From Psychrosphaera ytuae (GTDB lineage: Bacteria > Pseudomonadota > Gammaproteobacteria > Enterobacterales > Alteromonadaceae): 64,000 nucleotides of DNA. Of this stretch, positions 54,401 to 62,641 are shown in pieces; the first letter of the stretch is position 1, and each line of letters opens with the position of its first letter. The notes below the pieces were generated by a model, which made no database searches, was not told the DNA's origin, and saw nothing but the letters and a program-made list of their open reading frames with translations. The position numbers were made by a program, and so were the translations under genes. The DNA is taken from assembly GCF_017638545.1 (NCBI RefSeq), contig NZ_CP072110.1:2232001-2296000 (forward strand). Direction: 5' to 3'.

Positions 54401-54818
54401 CGACAGATATACAGGTTTCACTGAATTTGGCACCTCCATCGTAGTTGGCACTAGTTCATCGTATGATTTCACAGCAGTGTCAGGAACTTTTGAATTTACG
54501 ACTAGCTCATCTATTAGGACAATTTGGTACAACAATAGTGACGAAGACATTACTTTTGCCCCAGAAATTAGTTTTACCAATATGGGACGAAAGTCAGAAT
54601 TTGACTCAGAGGCTACGTGGAATACAATTGAATCAATAACTGTTAAACCTAAGAGCTATATGGTAGCCACTTACCGCTTAGGTCCGGTAGAGCTCGGCTT
54701 TGTAAATGGTTTTAATATTAATGTTAATTACAATAACAATCGTTTATTGGCACTAAATAAAATAGAACTGGTAGATGATAGCTACCCAGGGACTAGCTCA
54801 TGCGAATTGCCTCGGTAG
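51447..54818 (+). CDS. Large exported protein with Ig-like domains and three copies of an unrecognised module
   Basis: A 1123-residue protein with an N-terminal export signal (residues 1-~23). A Cys at position 16 (VTAAC) could make it a lipoprotein, but the lipobox is poor. Residues ~25-330 form a Trp/Tyr-rich beta-sandwich-like domain ending EFYIDNL. Two putative Ig (He_PIG-type) domains lie at ~463-538 and ~878-952, each with the LPSGL/LPLGL...GLI(H/T)G(V/K)P signature. Three homologous ~150-residue modules lie at ~548-695, ~719-867 and ~962-1112. Each carries DKYTGFVETGTTIKVGS-like, SYDFTAITG-like and NELVLEKIEFV-like segments. I cannot assign the module to a known family. It is transcribed alone downstream of glycosyltransferase genes, so an exopolysaccharide-binding or modifying surface protein is plausible. 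Confidence 0.75.
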   Translation: MKNLLRIAALFVTAACSSTVRSEPETFMSFDFKDGQIENGFGDWFYSDKGENPCGVYAGDQQSKLCSLDGLKAYAYYNGYNNKHMGWMRYGFIDSGSTNSVSGSSLKIKLTGGVKEGSDGTIQEYGIYTKAKSDASALKIQSTSLDSNEILPGDLSLYFKTQTSESKFSGLQGKNRLSVWVLMPPRTHDFDKQSKTYSSRPSHTFSWYPFIGSSKGGHYYHSATNISMGGWTKIQFDAHPTHHNSGAHNQYSAFEEGGYDYPGDGTGYFNNITTFALRNGFSSNQPTYSEFYIDNLQTDYVPYENEETISTLGIGYNPDQKRFDISFEDKYRCPTCVAKYIVKYSFEPINNENFDVAYTPISTINFNRSLNNESGIIYKPNSGYNQVWAAFDLRAEHRDKLLHGTNIYFAVKDISDRSAINQQAADFRIVNVPNIGETFVKDLVKTISYQILDVEFPISVEGSKRFEPIVGHEFSGKLDIWGGKKPYRISGQLPSGLAVSNDGLIHGVPSQKEFQQTSITISDAKGNQQTISVVFDIKTEDDFDVPHCGLVVDFKESKTASVISDARFSNIITDKYTGFVETGTTIKVGSNGSYDFTAITGDGYALKPGDSVRLTWKNQGNETLWVAPNISFNHVGRISLSDSSLWQSMPGLSIKPGSVEVIEYKVTEDIYSTSLNVNSNTSNTNELVLEKIEFVELSRPKEDICKRYFPPGSNKESALVDFENSQSESVMRVRGLNSIVMDKYTSIVGIGSTTVTGNNGGYNFQGVTGEGYEFVAGDIIRVYWKNISNEILDASPLLSFTEKGRYSSERAGSWLELGSFTLKGGEEVVQTFVFDAATAQKYNVINVSNQSHTNSQLLLDKITLQSSNDSMGFHENELNTAIQYQNYKYQLSHSASENAIVKSNSQLPLGLQLESTGLITGKPQEFGDFVLDLVLVDTEGKSVEQQLRLTIIPHTMYSASNCEAILSFDNNGYLAHSESVDIVNTDRYTGFTEFGTSIVVGTSSSYDFTAVSGTFEFTTSSSIRTIWYNNSDEDITFAPEISFTNMGRKSEFDSEATWNTIESITVKPKSYMVATYRLGPVELGFVNGFNINVNYNNNRLLALNKIELVDDSYPGTSSCELPR

Positions 54819-54842
54819 CTTAAAAAACAGTAGTGACTATCT

Positions 54843-54882
54843 AGTGAACACACTTGATATAATGATATTAAGTGCGTTCACT
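54843..54882. repeat. Long imperfect hairpin between convergent genes
   Basis: Arms of 18 bases (AGTGAACACACTTGATAT against the reverse complement of 54865-54882) pair at 16 of 18 positions around an AATG loop. There is no T run, so it is not a classical terminator, though it may stop or protect both transcripts. Confidence 0.75.
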
Positions 54883-54897
54883 CGCCAATCATGACAC

Positions 54898-55488
54898 CTA
54901 GCGTTCGGTATATAACTGTCGTAGGGCCATAGAGGTAATAGCACACGATAAACTCAACGCGCCAAATGATTCTAAGAGTTGTTCATAACTGATATCTCGT
55001 CCTAAAATCATAAACGTCCCCTCGTTATATAAGTAGTCGGCAAGTTGAGAAGTTATACTCAGAATGGCAAATATAGCCAAAAATATAAATGTATCCTTTA
55101 CGAAGACTTCCTGAACTCGAAGCAGTAATAAAATACCCAAAATCGCACCATAAGCTAAAAATACAAAGGTATCTTTTAACCCAAGAGCTGCACCAACTTG
55201 CTCATGTAACATAAATAACTCGTCCATCGCTAAGGTTATCAAAAGTAGGCTAACTAACCACCACCAAAGGCTATTTTTTAGATATCGACTATCTTTTTTG
55301 GGGTTGAGAACGAACATGAAATATGCGACAAAGCTTCCAAATAAAAAGTTCAACGCCGTAATAAAATCTCCAAGTTCTCCTTCCATAGCCGGTTGCAAAC
55401 CTTGAAATCGAGCTATCAAGAAAATGAGATATAGAACTATAGAAAAAGAAAAGAGTTTGGTGAGCTTGAAAAAGTAACGAATATCCAT
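54898..55488 (-). CDS. Uncharacterised polytopic membrane protein
   Basis: A 196-residue inner-membrane protein with about six hydrophobic segments: residues ~9-26, ~43-60, ~73-88, ~105-123, ~131-148 and ~168-186. Acidic residues near the membrane include AMDELFMLHEQ (about 87-97), with a possible metal-like E/H pattern. It is too short for a Wzx flippase or Wzy polymerase. It is 64 bases downstream of a glycosyltransferase at the end of the asnB-acyltransferase operon. Family not recognised. Confidence 0.65.
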   Translation of the reverse strand: MDIRYFFKLTKLFSFSIVLYLIFLIARFQGLQPAMEGELGDFITALNFLFGSFVAYFMFVLNPKKDSRYLKNSLWWWLVSLLLITLAMDELFMLHEQVGAALGLKDTFVFLAYGAILGILLLLRVQEVFVKDTFIFLAIFAILSITSQLADYLYNEGTFMILGRDISYEQLLESFGALSLSCAITSMALRQLYTER

Positions 55489-55552
55489 ATAAATTATTTC
55501 CCTTTTTTAGAAAAATAAATTGTTACAGATTTGTTACAAGAAAGCAATGTCG

Positions 55553-56731
55553 TTAAATAACCTGCTTGGCACACCAGTCCCAACTGTATTTACTGAAATT
55601 ATCGGCCTGCTGCTTACGATCGTGCTCAGTCAAAAGTAGCTCGCTGAGTTTGGTAATTGTCTCTTCAATGTCATCGACTTCAACGACGTGTCCCAAGTTA
55701 TCCTCACTTTCCATAATTTCGGGAACACTGCCAACTCTTGTAGCTACTGCAGGGCAGCCGCTAGCCAGTGCCTCGGTGAGGACATTAGGGCTGCCTTCAC
55801 CTCGACTTGATAAACAAAACACATCTGCAGCGTTATACCAATCAACGAGTTGGTCGTTGGGTACAGCACCAACAAAATGAACGTGCTCCATCAGGCCTTG
55901 TTGCTCTACAAGCTGCTTAAGCTCTTTTCGATAGTCACCCTCTGCGCCTTCAGAGCCCAAAATATAAAAGTGTGTATTGTTTAAATTGAGCTGTAAGATG
56001 ATTTTCTTTAGCGCTTTGATTACTACATCAAACCCTTTGCGGTGAATCAGGGCACCGACGCCAAGTATGATTTTCTGGTCGATAGGGAGCGCTAGCTTCT
56101 CGCGAGACTCCATTAATCCTTTGTAATAAAAAGCTTCGGTATCAACACCATTTCTCACCACCTTGGTTTTGTGGCGTGTGCTTGCGATAGAGTCAGCTGT
56201 ATCGGCCATCTCTTCACTGAGGGAAATGATAGAATCTACTTTACTGAGATAGTGCGCTACGACAGTCTCTCGTACGTCACCATCTTGCTGATGGAACGCT
56301 TCCATACCACGTAATGTCACACGGTAGGGCACGTTATAGTAGTTGCTAAGATAATCACCGGTTGGAAGGTCAGGGAAGGTCCAGTGCAAGTCAACCAAAT
56401 CAAAATCAAACCCTATCTGTTTAATAATATTACGCACCGCCTGTTTATAACTGAATACTTCGACACCCTTAAAATGACCAGGTATAGAAAAATATCGTGG
56501 GTGGTAGATAGTCAATTTGCCACGTGTCGTTTTAAATGGAACACGGCTTAAATGCTTAAACTTATCTATATATTTGTGAATCGGAGACCACGGAATTGGA
56601 TTAATAACAGTCACATCAGCATACTCTGCCATTGCGTTTAAACGGTTGAACACAAAAATGCCATGGTTTGGTTTTTCTGAGTTCGGAAACAGATAGCTAA
56701 TAGCGAGGATTCTTTTTGGGCGATTCGTCAT
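55553..56731 (-). CDS. GT4 glycosyltransferase
   Basis: A 392-residue GT-B glycosyltransferase. ILAISYLFPNSEKPNHGIFVFNRLNAMAEY opens the acceptor domain. LVDLHWTFPDLPTGDYLS and VTLRGMEAF follow. The donor domain has ILGVGALIHRKGFDVVIKAL, FVGAVPNDQLVDWYNAADVFCLSS and the E-x7-E motif REGSPNVLTEALASG. It probably extends the repeat unit using a nucleotide sugar. It lies three bases after an O-acyltransferase gene in the asnB operon. Confidence 0.87.
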   Translation of the reverse strand: MTNRPKRILAISYLFPNSEKPNHGIFVFNRLNAMAEYADVTVINPIPWSPIHKYIDKFKHLSRVPFKTTRGKLTIYHPRYFSIPGHFKGVEVFSYKQAVRNIIKQIGFDFDLVDLHWTFPDLPTGDYLSNYYNVPYRVTLRGMEAFHQQDGDVRETVVAHYLSKVDSIISLSEEMADTADSIASTRHKTKVVRNGVDTEAFYYKGLMESREKLALPIDQKIILGVGALIHRKGFDVVIKALKKIILQLNLNNTHFYILGSEGAEGDYRKELKQLVEQQGLMEHVHFVGAVPNDQLVDWYNAADVFCLSSRGEGSPNVLTEALASGCPAVATRVGSVPEIMESEDNLGHVVEVDDIEETITKLSELLLTEHDRKQQADNFSKYSWDWCAKQVI

Positions 56732-56734
56732 GTT

Positions 56735-57778
56735 CTACTTACCAAATATGTGCGAAAGTTTTGTTCTGATGTAGTACTTCTGTTTTTCAGACCACATGCC
56801 AATTGTTAAAACAATAATTAGTGGCGCTATTATTAAACTGAGTTTGTAGATCAAGTTGTTGTGATCTGAGTAAAGCGCGGCAATGGTTTGGATTACGGGT
56901 CGATGAAATAGGTATAGCGAAAAAGTCAGAGCGCCTAAAAACCTAATAGCTTGAGCGTATTTCTCTAGAAAAGAGTCAAAAAATTTAAGTAAAGCTGGAG
57001 AAAAATAAATATGAATACAAAATAAAACGGCATCAAAATAATCTCCGATAATAGATGTACGTTCTATCCAAGGAATCACAAATTGAACATCACGGACCAT
57101 AGGTCCGACCCAAACGATTGCAACTAAACTAGCTATAGATAAAATCGAATAGATTGGGCCTGTATTTTTATTTCTATTCATGCTCTTAAATAATAAAAAA
57201 CCAAGCACCCATATTGGCATCAAAGCGATAATAGTAGGTCCGGCAATAGCGGCTAATAACAAAATCACTAGATATTTGTAATTTGACTTCAGATAAAAAG
57301 AGCACGCAAATATAAGATAATAAAACCACTCATAAGTTAATGACCAAAAAGGTTGGTTAATACCAGGGTTAAAGCCGAAATCCCAAACATTTTGCACTAA
57401 AAAAGCAGTTAAGAAATAGTTTCTGATTAAGTTGTCTGAATCATAAGGCCAAGGTCCACCTTCATAGAAGCTAGGGTTATAGTGATACCCTATAAAGTCA
57501 AATATAAACGTGATGGCAAGTGCTGGTAATATGATCGAATAAAGTCTACTAACTCTCGCTATAGAGTATTCTTTTAGGGTCTTTTCTTTCTGTTCAGTCA
57601 CAAAAGCGATAACGAAGCCTGACATAACAAAAAATATCATGACGGCAGTTTGACTGTAATCTTTAAATTGCCAAAACATACCACCACTTATCTTTTGTGA
57701 GGCAATATGAGAGAGAAAAACGACCGTTGCAGCCATGAATCTGAATATATCTAAATACAACGAGAGAGACTTGTTCAT
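56735..57778 (-). CDS. Membrane O-acyltransferase (acyltransferase 3 family)
   Basis: A 347-residue polytopic membrane protein with about ten helices. The acyltransferase 3 signature is near the N-terminus: LDIFRFMAATVVFLSHI (residues ~8-24, with the conserved R and H) and MIFFVMSGFVIAFVTEQKE. There is no C-terminal SGNH domain, so it is the short type. It would transfer an acetyl or other acyl group to exopolysaccharide sugars. It lies two bases after the long acyltransferase gene, and the GT4 gene follows three bases later. Confidence 0.87.
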   Translation of the reverse strand: MNKSLSLYLDIFRFMAATVVFLSHIASQKISGGMFWQFKDYSQTAVMIFFVMSGFVIAFVTEQKEKTLKEYSIARVSRLYSIILPALAITFIFDFIGYHYNPSFYEGGPWPYDSDNLIRNYFLTAFLVQNVWDFGFNPGINQPFWSLTYEWFYYLIFACSFYLKSNYKYLVILLLAAIAGPTIIALMPIWVLGFLLFKSMNRNKNTGPIYSILSIASLVAIVWVGPMVRDVQFVIPWIERTSIIGDYFDAVLFCIHIYFSPALLKFFDSFLEKYAQAIRFLGALTFSLYLFHRPVIQTIAALYSDHNNLIYKLSLIIAPLIIVLTIGMWSEKQKYYIRTKLSHIFGK

Positions 57779-57780
57779 AA

Positions 57781-59709
57781 TTAACCCTTATTAAACATCA
57801 GTAGCTCAAAGTCTCCCACGAGCTCTAGTTCAGAAGTGTGTTTGATATCTAAATGAGTAGAATCATAATACACCGGACGATCCATAATATATGGAGAACA
57901 TGAATCCTTCTGACAAAAAATATTATTAAAGTCTTGATACTCTATATTTCGAGAAGCAATTGATAAATCTTTAAGCTCTTCATTTATCGAATAAAAGCTG
58001 TTATCCATTTTTAAAGAATGGCAGTCTAGTCCAAGATATGAGATTTGTTTCGAGAGACATTGTCTGTCAAATTCCGGAAAGCTTGGGATTTGACCAAGGA
58101 TAATTACATTTTTTGTTTCAGATAACTTGCGCACTGACTCTAAAAATTGAAAGACAAATTGTGGGTTTTTATCTTGATAGTAAGTGTAGAAAGCGGACAG
58201 TATGACGGTATCATATTGTGCTATGTATTTGTTAACGACGTTGTTTGAATAGCTACAATCTTTGCTTAAACTTTCTGTGAAGTCGACTCCCTCTCCTTGA
58301 ACTATTGGTGGACAAGATGCATGCGAAATATTTCTAAAAGACCAGCCTTGGCTCTTGGCTAATTGGCCTAAAATTCCAATGTAATGAGCCGCATTTGAGT
58401 CTCCCCATAACAGTACATTGGGTTCGAATTTGTCATTTCCAATTATACATTTGGGGTCGGTTAAATGTTTCGCTTCAACACGCCAATATTGGCACACATA
58501 GTCATAGGAGTTAGGCGCTTTGGCATGGTTGTAAGTTGATGATAGTTGTTTGTGGTATGAATCTGACCAGACTCTGAGTCCTAAACCATCGGTCTTTATG
58601 ACAGCAAAAGACAGTGAGCCAATGCATAAAATAGGAGCTAGAAATTGTTTGATCACTAAAGGCTTAAACTCTAGCTTTTTATATCTGAATTTCTCTTCTA
58701 TCCATTTCCAATTCAACCAAGCCAAACTTAATATAACCACAAATAACAGCAATTCAGCGAATAAGCTAGGCGAACCGTAACCGTATCGATAAAACGCCAA
58801 CACAGGCCAATGAACAAGATAAGCAGAATAGGATACTTTACCCACCCAAAGGATGGGCTTAGAAGTGAAGAAACGTAGCAGAGGGCTGTTATTTTCGAAC
58901 CCACTGTAAATGAATAGGGCTGCTCCAACTGTCGGGATTAAATACAAAAAGCCCGGAAATGTCACATTACTATCAATTAAGGTTGATGAACCAACGAGTA
59001 GGACGATAGAAAAATAGAGCAAAAAGTGCGAATTAGCTCTTTTTTGTAACCATCCAAAATGCATTAATGCTGCTAATAAGCCACCAACTAATAACTCCCC
59101 AGCACGCGTAGGCAGCATGTAATAAACAAATGAGTGGTGAGTGCTTATTAACCACTCCGCTATTGATGCTGAAAGTACAATGGTGAAAATAATTAGTGCA
59201 ATAAATGCGACTTTGGGTATTCGGCCCAATAAAACTAGTATCACCAAAGGCCAAATTAAATAAAACTGCTCTTCTACACCTAAAGACCAATAGTGCAATA
59301 AAGGTATAGTGTAGCTGCTCGCAGCAAAATAACTTGTATCTTGAAACTTCCAAAAATAAACATTGGGCAAAGACAATGCTGACCAAAAGCCGGACTTAGC
59401 AACTTGTATTGCATCTTCAGGTAGGAACAAATACTGGGCGAGGATGACCGTAATTATGATGACGGAAAATGCAGCTGGCAGAATTCGCTTGATACGACGC
59501 GCGTAAAAGTCTTTCAGGGAAAACTGACCAGCACTTACACTCTGCATGATGTGGCTTGTGATCAAAAAACCAGAAATAACAAAAAAAACATCTACACCAA
59601 TAAAGCCGCCAGGCAGGTACTCATGGTTGATGTGAAATAGAATTACGGTCAGGACTGCGAAAGCCCTGAGCGCATCTATGTGTGGATAATAACTTCCTTG
59701 CTTCGCCAT
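57781..59709 (-). CDS. OafA/YrhL-type O-acyltransferase with SGNH domain
   Basis: A 642-residue protein. The N-terminal acyltransferase 3 membrane domain (about residues 1-365) has IDALRAFAVLTVILFHIN and GFIGVDVFFVISGFLIT. The C-terminal periplasmic SGNH-like domain (about 400-640) contains LLWGDSNAAHYIGIL, with the catalytic-type Ser, and a DSTHLD motif. Both domains would be needed for O-acetylation of exported polysaccharide. The ATG at 59709 is preferred because the longer frame runs into the end of asnB. It begins five bases after the asnB stop. Confidence 0.9.
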   Translation of the reverse strand: MAKQGSYYPHIDALRAFAVLTVILFHINHEYLPGGFIGVDVFFVISGFLITSHIMQSVSAGQFSLKDFYARRIKRILPAAFSVIIITVILAQYLFLPEDAIQVAKSGFWSALSLPNVYFWKFQDTSYFAASSYTIPLLHYWSLGVEEQFYLIWPLVILVLLGRIPKVAFIALIIFTIVLSASIAEWLISTHHSFVYYMLPTRAGELLVGGLLAALMHFGWLQKRANSHFLLYFSIVLLVGSSTLIDSNVTFPGFLYLIPTVGAALFIYSGFENNSPLLRFFTSKPILWVGKVSYSAYLVHWPVLAFYRYGYGSPSLFAELLLFVVILSLAWLNWKWIEEKFRYKKLEFKPLVIKQFLAPILCIGSLSFAVIKTDGLGLRVWSDSYHKQLSSTYNHAKAPNSYDYVCQYWRVEAKHLTDPKCIIGNDKFEPNVLLWGDSNAAHYIGILGQLAKSQGWSFRNISHASCPPIVQGEGVDFTESLSKDCSYSNNVVNKYIAQYDTVILSAFYTYYQDKNPQFVFQFLESVRKLSETKNVIILGQIPSFPEFDRQCLSKQISYLGLDCHSLKMDNSFYSINEELKDLSIASRNIEYQDFNNIFCQKDSCSPYIMDRPVYYDSTHLDIKHTSELELVGDFELLMFNKG

Positions 59710-59714
59710 TTTTA

Positions 59715-61595
59715 TTAAGCGTTCTTTCTCAGCCACTCTTCCAGAACAACTAGCTGCCAAAGCGTTTTGTGGTGGTCGTATTTATTGGCGTTGTGCTCTT
59801 CGATAAGCTGTTTGATTCTCTCAACATTGAAGAACTCGTGTAACTTGGTGCTATCCGATAACAATAAGTCACGCGCATAGCCCTTTAGCTCATTTTGGAA
59901 CATCAACTTAAGTGGCGTAGGAAAGCCCATTTTCTTTCTGTAAATGATGTCATTTGGCAAAATGCCTTCCATCATTTTTTTCAGTGGGTATTTACCTTCG
60001 CCTTTTTTGATCTTGTGTTTTGATGGAATCGTCGCAGCAAACTCGACAAGGCGATAATCCAAAAATGGTACTCGTAGCTCAACTGAGGTACCCATGCTCA
60101 TTCGATCGGCTTTGATTAGAAGGTCATCAACCAACCAAGTTTTGGTGTCAAAATAAAGCATTTTGCTGAGTTGATCGTTGTGTTTGGTATTCTCAAACAA
60201 CTGTCGAGAAAACTGACCGTGGTTTGTGGCACGTTTGGCATCGTCGAGTTTTTGTTTAAAGTCTTGTCTATACAAGGCTTGCTTCTGTGCATCAGGGTAA
60301 GTCGACATCCCTTTGTAGCGCTGCTCTATAGGCTGAGTAGCCATATTCAGGTATTTGCTGACTTTGTGACTTTCACCAAGTACTTTGTTGCTGATACCAG
60401 CAAATAATTCCGTGCCTTTTTGACCAACGACACCGCGGTATTTCTCTAGGACGTTCATGTATTGATACAAATCGTATCCAGCAAAGATTTCGTCGGAGCC
60501 TTCGCCTGATAAAGCGACCGTCACTTTTTCTTTTGCGAGCTTTGATACAAAAAAGAGTGATATCGCGGCCGCTTCTGTTACAGGCTCATCCATTAGATGA
60601 ATATATTCCGGAATAAACTCGGCAAATTGTTGCGGCGTAATCTTCAATTCGTGATGGTCGGTACCAAACTTTTCCGCAACCATTCTGGCGTATTGGGTCT
60701 CGTCGAAGTTTTTGCCAAAGTCATACGCGATTGAAAAAGTTTTGAGGGGTTCTTTGACTTTGTCGGCTAAGAGTCCCACTACCGCGCTGCTGTCGATACC
60801 ACCACTTAGGAAAATGCCCAGTGGCACATCACTGCGCAGGCGTAAATCGATGGCGCTTTCTAACAGCTTTTTGCTTTCGGTCAGGTAATGATCAAACCCT
60901 TTATCTTCGGTGTTATTAAATTTGAGGTCCCACCACTGAGTAATGACTAACTTACCCTCTTGTAATATTGCGTAATGACCAGGCATCAATCGCTTGATGC
61001 CTTTGTGTAGGGTATTTTCACCAGGGATATAACCAAAGCTCATGTAATCATCAATCAGCTCGATATTAAGCTCAGGTTTAGCATCGAGGCCGCTTAGAAT
61101 AGCCTTGGTTTCGGATGCAAATACAAATTCATTGTCGTCTTGATAATAATAAACAGGCTTTATACCGAGACGGTCACGCGCCAAAAACAATGTCTTGGTT
61201 TCGGTGTCATATATAGCAATAGCAAACATGCCATTGAAGCGGTCAAGGCAGTCCTTACCCCACTCAATGTAAGCTTGCAAAATAACTTCGGTATCAGTCC
61301 CGGTCTCGAATTGATAACCTTTTTGCTCGAGCTCTGCACGAATTTCGATGTAGTTATAGACTTCACCGTTGTACGAAATCACATATCTGTTTGAGTCACT
61401 GATGCGCGGCTGGTGGCCAGCAGGCGTCGGATCTAAAATGCTCAGGCGCAAATGAGCGAGCCCACAGTATTTATCCTCAGAAATCCACAAACCATTACTG
61501 TCGGGGCCTCGATAAGGCATGGTGTCTCGCATAGCGGTAATGCGATTGGCATCCGCTGCGTGGTTAAAATTAATTGTCCCTAGTATTCCGCACAT
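59715..61595 (-). CDS. asnB: Asparagine synthase (glutamine-hydrolysing)-type amidotransferase
   Basis: A 626-residue protein. The start is set by the catalytic Cys2 in MCGILGTINF, with the ATG at 61595; a 22-residue upstream extension is rejected. The N-terminal glutaminase domain has YRGPDSNGLWISE and SYNGEVYNYIE. The C-terminal synthetase domain has FLSGGIDSSAVVGLL (PP-loop), GEGSDEIFAGYDLY and VPFLDYRLVEFA. Length and domain order also match the exosortase-associated amidotransferases that modify sugar acids. It is first in an operon with two O-acyltransferases and a glycosyltransferase, so amidation of a uronic acid in the exopolysaccharide is plausible. Confidence 0.87.
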   Translation of the reverse strand: MCGILGTINFNHAADANRITAMRDTMPYRGPDSNGLWISEDKYCGLAHLRLSILDPTPAGHQPRISDSNRYVISYNGEVYNYIEIRAELEQKGYQFETGTDTEVILQAYIEWGKDCLDRFNGMFAIAIYDTETKTLFLARDRLGIKPVYYYQDDNEFVFASETKAILSGLDAKPELNIELIDDYMSFGYIPGENTLHKGIKRLMPGHYAILQEGKLVITQWWDLKFNNTEDKGFDHYLTESKKLLESAIDLRLRSDVPLGIFLSGGIDSSAVVGLLADKVKEPLKTFSIAYDFGKNFDETQYARMVAEKFGTDHHELKITPQQFAEFIPEYIHLMDEPVTEAAAISLFFVSKLAKEKVTVALSGEGSDEIFAGYDLYQYMNVLEKYRGVVGQKGTELFAGISNKVLGESHKVSKYLNMATQPIEQRYKGMSTYPDAQKQALYRQDFKQKLDDAKRATNHGQFSRQLFENTKHNDQLSKMLYFDTKTWLVDDLLIKADRMSMGTSVELRVPFLDYRLVEFAATIPSKHKIKKGEGKYPLKKMMEGILPNDIIYRKKMGFPTPLKLMFQNELKGYARDLLLSDSTKLHEFFNVERIKQLIEEHNANKYDHHKTLWQLVVLEEWLRKNA

Positions 61596-61780
61596 TTGGT
61601 TATAGTTCCAAACTTTTATTTCTGATGAAGCTATAGTAATGAAAATGTATAGTCTCACCAATTAAATTTTGATAATTTATATCGAGTTTTACATATTAAT
61701 ATGCCATTGCATCGCACTTAGAGTGTAATTGAACTTAAAAGGTGCTTGAGTAATTACTTCTTGGCCGTAAAGGAATAAAA

Positions 61781-62641
61781 ATGAGTGAAGAAAAACAAGA
61801 GGGCTCCTGGGAGCTAGCTAGAACTGACGGAAAAATTGGCACGGGTAATTGGGAAGCGTGGGGTACCGACATTAGCTCAATTAAAGAGGCGGCTGAAGAT
61901 TGGAAAAAAGCTTTAGAAGGTATTGAAAAGCCTTGGCTCTGTTGGGCACTTGATGACAACTGGAATATTCTCCAACAACAATTGGTCAAAGAGGCTGGTT
62001 GGACGCCTATTGTGGGTAACGATACAGGTTTGAAAAAACCTACCATTTTACCTGGCTCAGTGTACGTTAATTTTAACGAAAGATTACAGCTTCCGACGAT
62101 GTGGATGCACTTTCCTATAGAGTTTGCCTTTTTGTTTTGTGAAAAGTTAGCGTTTTGGCACTCAGATTTATTGTGTAGTCGAAGTGATATGAAACAGTAT
62201 GCCAAGACCTTTGAAGCGTTAAAACCAGGAGAAATGGCCGCAGTTAAGCATACACATGGGTGGTGGGGTCTAAAAGACAGGTTTAGAAATCATTTTGGTG
62301 AGTTAGTTGCCTGTACAACAAAAGAAGCAAGCTTAGATCAGTTCAACAATGGTTGTGGCTGGTGGAGGCATATCGAGCATCATCCTAACTTCGATAAGGC
62401 ATTTCATAAAGGAGCTAAGTATTATTACGAGCATGGGACCGGAACTTGGGTTTGGAATAAGAAATTTAAAGGCGTTGTCAAAACATTAAAAGTGAATGAA
62501 AAAGATGGGCATGCTTCAGCAAGGGTAAACAACAAACCAGAACGAGCCACGAAAGCCGAAGAGTTAAACGAATATTCTGATCTAGCTGATATTACCAAGG
62601 CCTTGAAGATAGACGACTTGTTACCGATGGTTAAACAATAA
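61781..62641 (+). CDS. Trp/His-rich protein of unknown family in the exopolysaccharide locus
   Basis: A 286-residue cytoplasmic-looking protein with no signal peptide or membrane helix. It is rich in Trp and has two unusual clusters: KHTHGWWGLKDRF (about residues 159-171) and GCGWWRHIEHHPNF (about 190-203). A further Trp-rich block is at 45-70 (EKPWLCWALDDNWN). The His/Cys clustering could bind a metal. It starts after AAGGA and its stop overlaps the pyruvyl transferase start by one base, so the two are coupled. I do not recognise the family; a sugar-modifying enzyme is a guess from context. Confidence 0.65.
   Translation: MSEEKQEGSWELARTDGKIGTGNWEAWGTDISSIKEAAEDWKKALEGIEKPWLCWALDDNWNILQQQLVKEAGWTPIVGNDTGLKKPTILPGSVYVNFNERLQLPTMWMHFPIEFAFLFCEKLAFWHSDLLCSRSDMKQYAKTFEALKPGEMAAVKHTHGWWGLKDRFRNHFGELVACTTKEASLDQFNNGCGWWRHIEHHPNFDKAFHKGAKYYYEHGTGTWVWNKKFKGVVKTLKVNEKDGHASARVNNKPERATKAEELNEYSDLADITKALKIDDLLPMVKQ

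Noticed and set aside
54898..55488. Wzy polymerase or Wzx flippase
   Set aside because: Only 196 residues and about six helices, less than half the usual size.
59710..59760. Longer start for the OafA-type acyltransferase
   Set aside because: It would read through the end of asnB in another frame with a polar N-terminus; MAKQGSYYPHIDALR fits family starts.
61596..61661. 22-residue N-terminal extension of asnB
   Set aside because: The glutaminase Cys must be residue 2 after Met removal.
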